From Hoplostethus atlanticus (Eukaryota > Chordata > Actinopteri > Trachichthyiformes > Trachichthyidae): a stretch of 64,000 bases of DNA. Positions 1 to 15,333 of this stretch are shown in pieces (the first letter of the stretch is position 1; every line of letters starts with the position of its first letter). The translations under genes and the position numbers were made by a program. Under the pieces are notes generated by a model. It saw nothing but the letters and a program-made list of their open reading frames with translations, ran no database searches and had not been told where the DNA came from. Location: NCBI GenBank assembly GCA_034670405.1, contig JAXDDX010000043.1, positions 2,480,001 through 2,544,000 of the forward strand. Reading direction: 5' to 3'.

Positions 1-387
1 ACTTGAACAGATCTGTTTTTGGAGAGCAGACTCTGTTGGTAACACCGCTAACCCACTCCTAAGTATCATCTCATTGATTGGATCACCTGACAAAAATTTC
101 ATAGAAGTCATTATCATTATTAGGTTCACATACTTTTTCCAGCTTAGGCTGTTAATGTTTGAACAATATGTTCCATTAAAAACGTTTTCTTGCAACTGTA
201 TGTAATTGGCAAGACGTTTCCCTGCCTTTCTTATTACCCAATCCTCATTTAGAGAAATATCCAGGTCATTACACTTGGCTTCAAAATGATAAATTGTCAT
301 TCCTGCAGAAAACTCATCCATAGTGTGACATCCATAGTAAGCAATGACTAAGATGTTTTTAAGATGATTTTCTTTTTCAAAATATTC
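1..387 (-). other. Unidentified open coding-like frame running off the left edge
   Basis: On the minus strand a single frame stays open from just after a TAG stop at 388-390 down to base 1, about 129 codons in AT-rich DNA, and continues outside the window. The first in-frame ATG is at 319-321. The translation has a balanced composition (for example the stretch YYGCHTMDEF and, later, LSGDPINEMILRSGLAVLP), which looks more like protein than chance. I do not recognise the family. It could be the end of a neighbouring gene, an exon, or part of a decayed transposon. Further minus-strand fragments between about 590 and 1030 (for example VLEPEDRNSFVVDSHHSLKWPGY) are also protein-like but broken by stops and frame changes, which favours a decayed element. 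Confidence 0.35.
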
Positions 388-1681
388 CTACATTACATTG
401 ACATGCATCACTGGCCCTGTTAAAGACTTCCCAGAAGGTCTTTGTAAAGCATCATTGGATCATTGGAAAGCATCATCTTTCACTGCATATTGAAAAGTGA
501 ACCCAATGCAGTATTACAAACCTAATTGTGAAATTGTCATTTCATGATGGAATCATCACTGTAATGGATGTTGTTGTGTTTCATCTTATCCATCAAGAGC
601 CAATGAATCCCTTCTCCTGGGACCATCTATAATCATTACCAGATACATTTCCTTATATTTGGACTTCAAAAGCTTGCAAAGGTAGCACGATTCTAGATAT
701 GAGACACTGCTCTCTGATGTTTGCTCCTTTGAAGAACCAGTAATTTTCAAGGGCATTTCTCTGACAATTAGCAACTGCACATTTGTCCATCTAGGTCTCA
801 ATGTACCGTCGGCTTGGTGTGTCTGGGCCTTTAGGTCTCCCACTGTAGATCCCCTCACTGACTTGTCAATACCCTGGCCATTTTAAAGAGTGGTGGCTGT
901 CAACAACAAAAGAATTTCTGTCCTCTGGCTCCAACACATGGTAGCAGTCCAAAAGAGGTCCAGTAGGGCACAACATGCCCAGACTGGATCTCAGTTGCAG
1001 AGACACATCAGCATCATCCGTGTGGTGAGAAGTTATTATCCAAACAGTTGATTGTGTAATATCGGCTCACAGCACGGCCATCTAATGCATTTCTTCCAAC
1101 TCTTTTGAATGACATGAACTCATTGTATTGTAAATTACAGCAATCCAAATGTTCCTGGATCTGGTTTAGATCTAAGCATCTCATCTGCATTGATCGATGG
1201 CCTAAACAGCATGGATGTAATCCATGAAATGGTAATCAATTTGGCCTTTTCGCCAAACAAATGCAACATCATTGTCCCCAAATTAGTTTAAAGAAAACTC
1301 ATAGTTTAATTTATGTCCATCGCGGTGCTAAGACAAAGAGCTTATGAAGAATTTGAGCTCTACTACTGGGGGCGGGGAACAGCTGGCAATTCAGGTTTAT
1401 TCCATTTGGAGCCTCCTGTGCACTGTCAGAAGTGAATTCAAAGGTTATTGGCAGAACAATCAAAGCTTTTGGGTACTGGCCAGGAAACGCTATGGAGAGA
1501 GATTATTTTCAAGCTGTTATTGTCAAACAAATCCTTTCTAATATGCATTTGAGCTCAGACACGCACGTTTGCATTCATGAAGCCAAAATCTATTGTCATG
1601 CAGATAATCATCAAAATATTACAATCTATCTCAAAAAATGACACTTGGTGCTGATGACTGTTTCATCTTATTTTTTTCCAG
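388..1681. other. Region upstream of nmur1
   Basis: No intact gene is visible. Short broken protein-like fragments occur on the minus strand at about 590-1030. A good splice acceptor (a T-rich run ending in CAG) closes the region at 1680-1681, so an untranslated 5' exon of the receptor gene probably lies in or upstream of this stretch. I could not place it. Confidence 0.4.
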
Positions 1682-1704
1682 ATAGTCAGTCTGAGCAGCT
1701 CAGC

Positions 1705-6085
<4,381 letters not shown>

Positions 6086-6107
6086 AAAAACCTAATGAGG
6101 GTTATGA

Positions 6108-6206
6108 CTGATGTGGCCGGGTGGCCCAATGGTTAGAGAGACTGTCCCGTTACTGAAAGGTCACAGGCCCAATCCCTGCAACAGCCAATGAACAGTGTCA
6201 AATAAA
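6108..6206 (+). repeat. tRNA-like SINE fragment in the nmur1 3' region
   Basis: Reads GTGGCCCAATGGTTAGAGAG (box-A-like) and then CACAGGCCCAATCCC (degenerate box B), about 35 bp apart as in a tRNA head. It ends near an AATAAA at 6201-6206 that may serve as the nmur1 polyadenylation signal, only about 115 bp after the stop codon. Confidence 0.5.
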
Positions 6207-6402
6207 TACCTGAAAAAACATCAAACTGGAATCATTGCAAATATAAGGCACACTGTTCTGCTGTATCCAGCTAGCAGCCTTATAACTGTTGCTATGCTGC
6301 TATAGAAAACCAAGTTGAAGCACAGCAAGTTCAAATGCAAACACACCTGTTGATTCAATGCTCCATTTCCGACACCTCCAGGGAGCCTTGGCTGTGAAGA
6401 AG

Positions 6403-6710
6403 AAGTAAGCATCCTTTATTAATCCCCAGAGGGGAAATTCTTTTTTCCACACACCCTTGACTAGACACACACACACATCAGCCCACACACAAGAACATGC
6501 AATACAGGTCAGAGGACAGAGTGCAGGTGTCAGCCATTGAACGGCACATCTGGAGCAGTTTTGGGGTTAAGTGCCTTGCTCAAGGGCACTTCGGCAGTGT
6601 TGGTGGGCACCATAGCTGCAATAGCAGCCATTTTTTCAATCCCCAGGTCACCAACGACCTTCCGGTGATGGGTCTGCCTCTCTAACTGCTAGGCCAACCT
6701 GCCATCCCAA
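6403..6710 (-). repeat. LINE 3'-end relic, Rex1-related
   Basis: CTTTATTAATCCCCAGAGGG at 6413-6432 is the reverse complement of the CCCTCGGGGACAATAAAG-type tail seen at 42737-42754 in a Rex1-like LINE. The body contains GTTAAGTGCCTTGCTCAAGG, of which a diverged copy occurs near 41490. No coding sequence remains. Confidence 0.45.
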
Positions 6711-6955
6711 CCTGCAGCCCCTGTGCTCTCAAACCATAGGAAAAAGTGCAGAAACGCTGGCGGGTCAGCTTCAGTTTGCCAGCGTGATCGCCGCCTAATG
6801 CCAGAATGAATGGCAACATCTCTTAGATGTGAATCGTAACGCATTGGTGATGAGTGAAGAGCTTGTGAGCCTCCATTATCTCAACATGTGAAATGTATGA
6901 ACACCATCCAAATGAAAACCATAGTTTTTCATTAGCCTTTTATGAATTCTAATTA

Positions 6956-6992
<37 letters not shown>

Positions 6993-8265
6993 TACAAAAT
7001 CCTGACCTGTATTAGAAAGTTGAGTCTTGAGACCAGGTGGAGCAATCAATACACAAATTTGTCCAAGCCAAAATGTTTTGTTTTTTTCCTCTTCTTCTAG
7101 GCCAAGTGACATGGTCTTCACAAAATACTCTTCATGTGAAATAGTAAAAAATCACTGGTGGACAAAAACAAAAATTAGCTTCATGAAGATTTTCTAGTGA
7201 ATGTCAGGAAACGCTAAGAAAGAACAGTGAACGCGATTTGATGCTGGAAAAGGACTCATGATAGCGCTACACAAATGGTCTGTGAGATAATGTAAAGGGT
7301 AAAACACACTGTATATATATATTTATATAGCATTTAAAATGTCTAATTGCTATGTGCATCAACAAAAGATGAACACTGCTTTCACTCTTGTCTGTCCGTG
7401 TGCATGTTGAAGTAATCTCTGTAAAATGCCTTTATGCTGTGTATTGTTCAACATTGTCTTTGGAATTGTAATTTGTGTCCAGATGTCATCCACCGCCATA
7501 GAAGAAGACAAAGTGAATTTAATTGAATTAAAAAAGCGTAGGGTTTTTGTCTTTTGTCTATCTAGCTTCCCAGTGTTGTGAACTGACTTGTCACTCTGTT
7601 CAATAAATGCACAGATTAATGTTTTTTTTTTAAAATGATTAATGTTTTTCCAGCTGCTATTTCCAGACTAGCATGAAACACTATTCGCAAATATTTCTTA
7701 GCATTTGTTTTAGCTTAGATGGAATGCCAGATGGATGAGGTTTACTGCATCAGGACAACACAGTTTGTCAGTCACAGAAAAATATACCAAATTGACTTTG
7801 AAATGACTTAAATGACTGAAAAATTGACTGAACTTTCAGGCAGTTGTTGTAGCATCTGGCTGTACTATGTGGTAAATCCTTCCCATTCCCATCTAAGTAT
7901 ACGCTAAAACAAGCCACGAATGTTTCCCGAAACATATCGCAACTCACATATGTGAAATCTCTTGTTCATTCACGATGGTGCTACACTTCAGAGACATGTA
8001 ACGTAATCAGATTGAATCAAATCAAATCAAAAATTGTTGTTTATTATTGTTGTTGATATTATTATTGTTGTTTATATTATTGTTTATTATTATTGTTGTT
8101 ATTTTATTATTTCATGGCTTTAGAAGTTGAGGTTTCTTGTAGAAGTTTAAAAGTGGAACACACACTGAAAAAAATGATTCTTCGCCTCAGGAAATACAGC
8201 TCACGTAAACTAAGCAATGTTTATTTACATTAAGCAAGTTATAAGTTTTACATGATATTTACTTC

Positions 8266-8297
<32 letters not shown>

Positions 8298-9139
8298 ACA
8301 CAGAAGTTCAATTAATTGTTTTAAACAGAATAGAGCTTAACAGATAAGTATAATGGTAAGTAATACCAGCATGTTGTTAAACCTGAGTAAATTTTATGCG
8401 AAGTTTTAATTCAGTAGGTAATAACACGTCATTTCCTGTATGAGCTCCGCCAAAAACCGTAACAAGGTGCGCAGATGTCTGCCAATTTGCGAAGCAGCCG
8501 GTAAGTTTCAGGTATGCAAGGCTATGGTATGCAAGGCTTGACATTCCCCAATGAACTTGCCCCCAGCTGTCAGGCACTTGCCCACCACTTTGCGCGTAGC
8601 GGACAAGTGGGGCGTGAAAAGCCCCACAGCAACGACGGAAAGGCGGCGGGGGGAGAGTGCGGGAGGGGATACCGGGAGGGCCTCCCCCCCAAGAAAATTT
8701 TAGTTTTTCAGGTTACCTAGATGCTCTCTCGTGCATTTTGACACAAAAAAATGCACCTTTCCCATTGTGGTAAGTTTTTGCTGCAATTTTTTTTGCATGG
8801 CTCTGTTTGTAGAAATTTTAAGTTTTGCATGCATTGTTTCATTTCTGTATTACTCACGTTGGTCATGACACTGCTCCATCTGAGGAGTGCTTTATAGCAT
8901 TCCCAGATATATAGTTAAGACTTTGAAAATATCTGGGAGACCTCCAGTGTATGAGGACCTGCTTCATAACATTAGAATGATAAGATTGCCAGAGGTTGAA
9001 ACCACCCTGAAATCCTTGAATAAAATCTTTGCACTATTTTCAAATGCTTTCACTAATTCATTTATAAATATGGCTTGAATGGTAGCACTTCTCATGGTAA
9101 TTCAGGGTGGTAATGGAGTCTGAAAAAAGTAAACAAATA
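6711..9139. other. Intergenic, no gene seen
   Basis: Contains an (ATT)n microsatellite (about 6957-6987), an ATT/GTT-rich stretch (about 8030-8110) and an (AC)n tract (about 8271-8297). No exon with convincing splice sites or family motif was found on either strand. Confidence 0.6.
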
Positions 9140-9541
9140 ATTATGTAAATAATAAACATTTATTGCTACAACACATCACCGCGGAGGGAGATGCGCGCTC
9201 TCCCACTCCGTCCTCTGCAGCTCGCGCCCTCGCCTCCGTCCCGGCACTCCGGCCGCGGACCCGCTCAGACGCGGCTGCTGGCTCACTGTCCGCTCTCCTC
9301 TCCTCTCCTCTCCTCTCCTCTCCTCTCCTCTCCTCTCCTCTCCTCGATCCTCCCGATCGCCGCCGGCTCCTGCATTCACGCCGCCGGCCTCTCACACTGG
9401 CGCGTCCCTCTCGCTCACACATCCACACACAGGTTAAAAAGGCCCGGCTGCAATCAGCTTTAATTGGCCGCAGCCACCAGCCGAACCTACCTACCTTAAT
9501 ATCAACGACAAACCCATATTCTAAGTAAAGATATGCGGAAC
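9140..9541 (-). repeat. GC-rich, CpG-rich dispersed repeat, copy 1
   Basis: A strongly GC- and CpG-rich block with a (CTCCT)n tract at about 9293-9345. Read on the minus strand it runs through GCTGATTGCAGC, a TATA-like TTTTTAACC, a body with GGGTCCGCGG/GTGCCGGGACGGAGG, and AATAAA near its end. The same order of words recurs on the plus strand at 28.2-28.57 kb, so it is a repeat rather than simply a gene promoter. TATA followed by AATAAA suggests LTR-type architecture, but I found no clean TG...CA ends. Confidence 0.5.
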
Positions 9542-10292
9542 ATATCATGGGAGGTTGAAAAATAAGTAATATCCCGTTTTAAGTGGAGAGTTTGCCGTTA
9601 ACTATACGTTAGACGTAACGTTTGCTAGCAAAGCCCTCAGAAAGCACGCTAACATCTGGGCGCCGTTTCACGTACGTAGCTAAGTGAGTTAACCAGATTA
9701 GTTTGTTGACAATTTGGGATAAAGCCGTGATTTTCCGTTTCATGGAGTTTGCTGGATAATTTGAATATATACAAGTCATCCGGTGAAATCACACACACCC
9801 AACAGCAGAAATAAGGGCACCGTTCGTTTGTGAGAGGTTCTTGTTGATGAAGGAGCTATCATTATAAGGAATTATCTTTATAAGCACTAACGTTACCAAT
9901 TTAGTCGTGAGGGAATTATTTACCTCCAGCAATTAATAGGACACATTGAACGACACGTTTTCTGAAATCTTGTGTGTAACGTCAGTTTGTGAATTAACGT
10001 TAGAGCTAACTTAGCTAAGTAAAATATCGATTGTCATCCTGCTAGCTAGCTATCCGATAAATGGTGTGCATAAAGCGAATGCAAATACGAATGTAATGTT
10101 CTCTCATTTTTCTCAGTATACATTTTATGCCTCTGAAGGTTATATCAACCATATTAATGCTATTTTTTTCTCTTGTGTTTATAGCCTGCCAATTAGACTG
10201 CCAATTAGCCAGCAGCTTTGTGGCCTAAGAAGCTTGCATCACAGACCTCTGTAAGTGTAGCCTTAAATTATATTAATAATCATTGTCTAACC
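9542..10292. other. Intergenic, possible untranslated exon
   Basis: Rich in short GCTAACGTTAGC-like words often seen near fish promoters. A segment at about 10184-10250 is bounded by TTTATAG and GTAAGT, and another at about 10641-10710 lies between TTCAAG and GTAAGT. Both could be non-coding exons leading to the SAMD3-like fragment. Neither has a clear coding frame. Confidence 0.3.
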
Positions 10293-10497
10293 CAGGGGGT
10301 CATCGATCTTATCCAGAATGGGTCTGAGTGTGTGCAGGCTTTTGTTCCAACCCAGCAGTAGCACACCTGATTCTACTAACCAACCACTAGAGACTTTGCT
10401 AAGGACCTTGACTAGTAGAATCAGGTGTGCTACTGCTGGGTTGGAACAAAAGCCTGCACCCACTCAGGCCCATTGTGGGTAAGATCGGTGACCTCTG
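10293..10497. mobile_element. Palindromic MITE (hAT-like)
   Basis: Nearly the whole 205 bp is an inverted repeat: the left arm CAGGGGGTCATCGATCTTA pairs with the right end TAAGATCGGTGACCTCTG, and the arms continue inward through GCAGGCTTTTGTTCCAACCC. No coding capacity. The flanks GTCTAACC and GCTAGCCA are only weakly alike, so a target duplication is not proven. Confidence 0.75.
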
Positions 10498-10805
10498 GCT
10501 AGCCAAAGTAAATCATATTTGCCCACAAGATATTTGATATTTTGATCAATCTCATTGTAATTACATATATAATCAGGCCTGCATAGAAAATGTATACTTA
10601 TGAATATTGTTCTTATTTTTATATTTCTTTTCATTCAAGAAACGACTCAAGGTGGGCCGTCAAAGAAGTCAAGTGTACAGTTTTGTCTGCATGCACATAA
10701 TGTTAACAAGTAAGTAGAAAGGCTAAGGCCGCTATTCAATCTATAGGTAGACGTATTCCACCTTAACTTTCTGTTGAATCAGTGACATGATATCAGTGTT
10801 TACAT

Positions 10806-11010
10806 CAGGGGTGTCAAACCATGTGCCATGGAGGGCCGAGAGTATGCAGGTTTTCGTTCCAACCCAAGAATACAGCAGGTGATTTCACTGATTACCACAC
10901 CTTCAACCAGAGAGGAGGGACTAATCAGTGAAATCACCTGGTGTAGTGTTCGGTTGGAATGAAAACCTGCATACTCTCGGCCCGCCATGGCACACGGTTT
11001 GACATCCCTG
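10806..11010. mobile_element. Palindromic hAT-type MITE with 8-bp target duplication
   Basis: Starts CAGGGGTGTCAAACC and ends GGTTTGACATCCCTG. Long arms include GCAGGTTTTCGTTCC and its complement. Flanked on both sides by GTTTACAT (10798-10805 and 11011-11018), an exact 8-bp target-site duplication typical of the hAT superfamily. Non-autonomous. Confidence 0.88.
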
Positions 11011-11039
11011 GTTTACATGTTCTGTGGCATTGTTTACAT

Positions 11040-11232
11040 CAGTGGTTCCCAACCCAGTCCTTGAGTACCCTCAGCCATTCCATGTATTTGATCTTCCCCA
11101 GTGCTAGCTCACCTGATACATTAGTCAAGGCCTCGCTGAGTAGGTGACTAATGAATCAGGTGTGCTAGCACTGGGGAAGATTAAACATCTGGAATGACTC
11201 GGGGTACATGAGGGCTGGGTTGGGAACCACTA
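11040..11232. mobile_element. Second palindromic hAT-type MITE, same target word
   Basis: Starts CAGTGGTTCCCAACC and ends GGTTGGGAACCACTA, with inward arms containing AGTGCTAGC. Flanked by GTTTACAT at 11032-11039 and 11233-11240. This is a different MITE family from its neighbour at 10806-11010. Confidence 0.88.
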
Positions 11233-11289
11233 GTTTACATCTCTGATGGGTTATTGAAGCCACCGCAGAATGCCAGCAAAGCTTCTATA

Positions 11290-11384
11290 GTCCAGTCTTT
11301 CTCAACCCAGTCCTCAAGACCCTCACCACATATTTGATCCTTCCCACCTCCAACACACCAGTTTCAACTAATCATCAACGGGTT
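11290..11384. mobile_element. MITE end fragment
   Basis: CTTTCTCAACCCAGTCCTCAAGACCCTC resembles the left end of the MITE at 11040, as does the following TATTTGATCCTTCCC. The right arm is missing. It abuts the SAMD3-like exon, so one deletion or insertion event may have trimmed both. Confidence 0.5.
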
Positions 11385-11855
11385 GATGATTATGACGAAA
11401 TGATGGCCAAGACCTTTTCCTATCGGAGGAAAGAGATAGTGGAAGAAAGCCCTGCCATAGCGGACCTGAAAAAAAGTTGGCCTGCTTTGTTGGAACCCAG
11501 TCAGGTATTTACATATTGCACACATGTTTTCTATAGTGTGTTTCTTTTATTCGTCGTCTTGCAATTTCTGTTGAATCTACCTTTAGGTAAAATATATGGC
11601 AATATAGTTTTTCTTCTTTTTGTCTTTTCAGTCTACAGCTGTATGTATTTACACAAAGCCATAGCTTCCAGTGAACTTTTGTAGTACCAAACCAATTTCA
11701 ATTATTGTTGTTTTTGTAGAATGAGTGAATAACTTTTTTTATCTTTTGTTTTCAAGGTCAAAGAAGAATTCAAAAGAATAACTACCGTCGACCTGGAAAC
11801 GACGTTCATGGCCAATCTGGACAAGTACGCAGAAAGACTTCTGCAGTTTCACTGA
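11385..11855 (+). pseudogene. Fragment of a fish SAMD3-like uncharacterised gene
   Basis: Two exon-like pieces. The first ends at 11504 with a CAG|GTATTT donor and reads DYDEMMAKTFSYRRK then EIVEESPAIADLKKSWPALL. The second, 11757-11855, follows TTTTCAAG and reads VKEEFKRITTVDLETTF then MANLDKYAERLLQFH and a stop. The splice is phase 0 and keeps the frame. The pattern EIV..SP...D.K..WPAL followed by EFKRITTV.L...F...LDKY matches a multicopy teleost family often labelled sterile alpha motif domain-containing protein 3-like, usually several hundred residues long. Here both the upstream part and the normal downstream extension are missing, so I call it a truncated relic. A short expressed gene cannot be excluded. 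Biochemical function is unknown. Confidence 0.6.
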
Positions 11856-13529
11856 GCTCAAGAACTGAACAAATTAAATTTGAATTTAATTGACATGCTT
11901 TTGCTTTTCATTTCAGTCAAAGTACTTTTACATTGAAATTGCAATAGGACATTGATACTACTACATGTTTTAGATTATTTATAACTTAAAAGTCTTAAGT
12001 TAGTGGACCTCAGTTAGGTCAAGTAAGTGATCTATATACACTGCATAGAGTAAGTAACTGTAATGTGAAATATAAAGTATACACAATGGGTTCATTTGAT
12101 GGAACTAAGTTGGCTTTAAGTAATTTTTTGTGTTGGGTATTCATAAATGTGTGTATTATCAACTTAATATTTTCTCATCCCCTTTACTTAGAAATCTCTT
12201 AGTTGAAAGTACTTAGGAAGGTGTGTGTAAAACGTTGCGATGGGTTTGCTAAGTAAACCCAACACAGTGCAGTGCAGTAAAAAGCTGATCAGTGATCAAC
12301 ATGCATAAATTCCCTTTACTATCCATATTTTGTGTTTACATAAATTAATAAACCGATAATTGGAGCCTTTTGAAATCAGCATTCTGTAGAAAATATGAAG
12401 ATATTTCCTGGGGACAGAAAATAGCAGGGATGACCCAAATAGTATTTGACCCAGGCCTGGCAACAGAGCTATACTTTCATATAAAGTGTGCTGGTATGAG
12501 GTTGTGAGCTGTAGAGGGATGGAACTACGCAAAAAGCCATTCATGCTTTATTTTTCATCTTGTGAAAGGGCATCTGTGAGCCTCCACATCAGCCTCTTGG
12601 CCTCAGAAATCCATAGGAAAATTCACCACCTGGATTTCCCAACTGTGCTGAATATCTTGAGAGTTCACATGAAGCCTGCAGAATATTTAATGGTAATTAA
12701 ATGTTCATACTTCTTCCTTCTGACATTCTAATTGGCACACCCATGCAAATGGTCTCATACAGCCTTCAGGATACAGACCGCCCTCTATAATTTAATTTCC
12801 TTCGTCCACGTTAGAAGAAAGTGGTGGTTTTATCATCTGTCAATCACTGTCATCTTTTCAAAGATAATGACTAATGACTACCACGCCTCATATATAGTCC
12901 ATGTATAAAGCAGAATGCTTTTGCAGGTCATGATGAGAAAGTGTGCAGGTAAGTGTGTTGATACGTCGATTATCTATGTCATTCTCAGCAGAGTGGGCGC
13001 CCAACTCAAACTATTTACCGGCCAATTAGTCATGTCTCTTCAGCTAGGAGAGAATGTCATAGGGTGAAATGAGCAATACACCTCCATGCTCGGCCTGGCT
13101 GAAAGAGGATTCTAGCTTGCTAGGCTAGCTCGTTGGTGCGGAAGGGTCACCAGCGCACACAATTTGTATAACAGTGAACTTCAAATCTCCCCCTTGACAT
13201 ATTTTCACTGGCATGAACTGAGGACGGTCTATCTCTGAGGTAAGAAACACAATGTGAGTGTCTTTTGAATGCATAAAAGAAGCATTAAATCTCGTGGACC
13301 TGACAGCCTTGGAAAGTATTAGCTGCATCCTCCATCTGTATTTAAGACTGAATGTGCACTAGAGATGCATGAATGTATCTCTCCAGCACTCTGCCATACT
13401 GTGGCTATACATACATTATCACCTATTTGGAAAGGTTTTTTGATTCACAGTTCTGGAACATTATTTTGCCTTAATTTATCCTAGGTTTTTCCGAGCATGT
13501 ATCCTGTAAACCTGAAAGCTGCCCTGTGT
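11856..13529. other. Intergenic, nothing recognised
   Basis: AT-rich DNA without convincing exons or repeat boundaries on either strand. Confidence 0.55.
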
Positions 13530-13697
13530 AACCGGGTCAATGACGTATAAGGATTTTCAATAGGCCAATTTAAAAATACAAAAAATAATATCTATTGCAA
13601 CTGTTCAAACATTAAGAATGTTGTGTACACATAAATTCATTTTAAAATTTAAAATTTAGTGATTTTAGTGTTTTGGATGAATTGGCCGTGGCCTTAA

Positions 13698-14052
13698 AAA
13701 ATGTCATGTGGTGCGACTGTTATTAATCTTAAAATTAATTAATTTTTTTAACATACTTAAAAAATTTTATAAGTAATGTTAAGTGTTTAGAAAAAAGGTT
13801 TTTGCATTTTTGTAAATAATGATCTCATATTTTTGTTCTATAATGTCAGTCGCCTTCATAAATGTAGTTAACAAACGTATTTTTCCTGTAAATCGCATAA
13901 AACTGATAAAAAGGTTTTAAAAATACCATTCACTTAAGCATACTGTATCAGTGATTAATATTTCAGCCACAGAAATTAGATATTTTATTTTGAATTTAAT
14001 AGTTATTGCTATTATTGGTCGCACCACATGATAAGTGGTCGCTCCAAATGAC
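13698..14052. repeat. Left subterminal copies of the GGTCGCACCACATG motif
   Basis: One inverted copy at about 13698-13717 (core TCATGTGGTGCGAC), a direct copy at 14017-14032 and a degenerate direct copy at 14037-14052. The inverted copy lies about 165 bp from the left terminus of the transposon. Confidence 0.8.
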
Positions 14053-14458
14053 ATGAAGACTTCATATCGTTAAAAATCTACTTAAAGAGATCAATAGATA
14101 ATAAATTCCATACAAAAATAGATTTAAACCAGATTTTATTAAAATTTCACTGAATTTTCATCAACACAAACATTTCATAAACATTTTTTTAACAAAAATC
14201 TCATCACATTTCATTTAACTTGACAATGGAATAAATCAATTTTAACTATCAAATCATTTTGATCAGAACCATGTATTATCTAAACATGTAATTATGCCTC
14301 ATTACAAACAGTTTTCATTGCAGCGCACATTCGTGGCTTTGTTGTGAACAAACATTTATTAAACTTGACAATCATCATGGGTCCGCGTGAAAGTGGAGCA
14401 TTTCTTTAACCCCAGGCATTTCTGAACTTTGCCCAATCCTGGCTGCTCAACTTGGAGA

Positions 14459-15333
<875 letters not shown>

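Noticed and set aside
9163-9528. Plus and minus frames in the GC-rich block taken as a gene with a CpG-island promoter
   Set aside because: The block recurs at 28 kb with different frames and includes a CTCCT repeat, so the frames are not conserved coding sequence.
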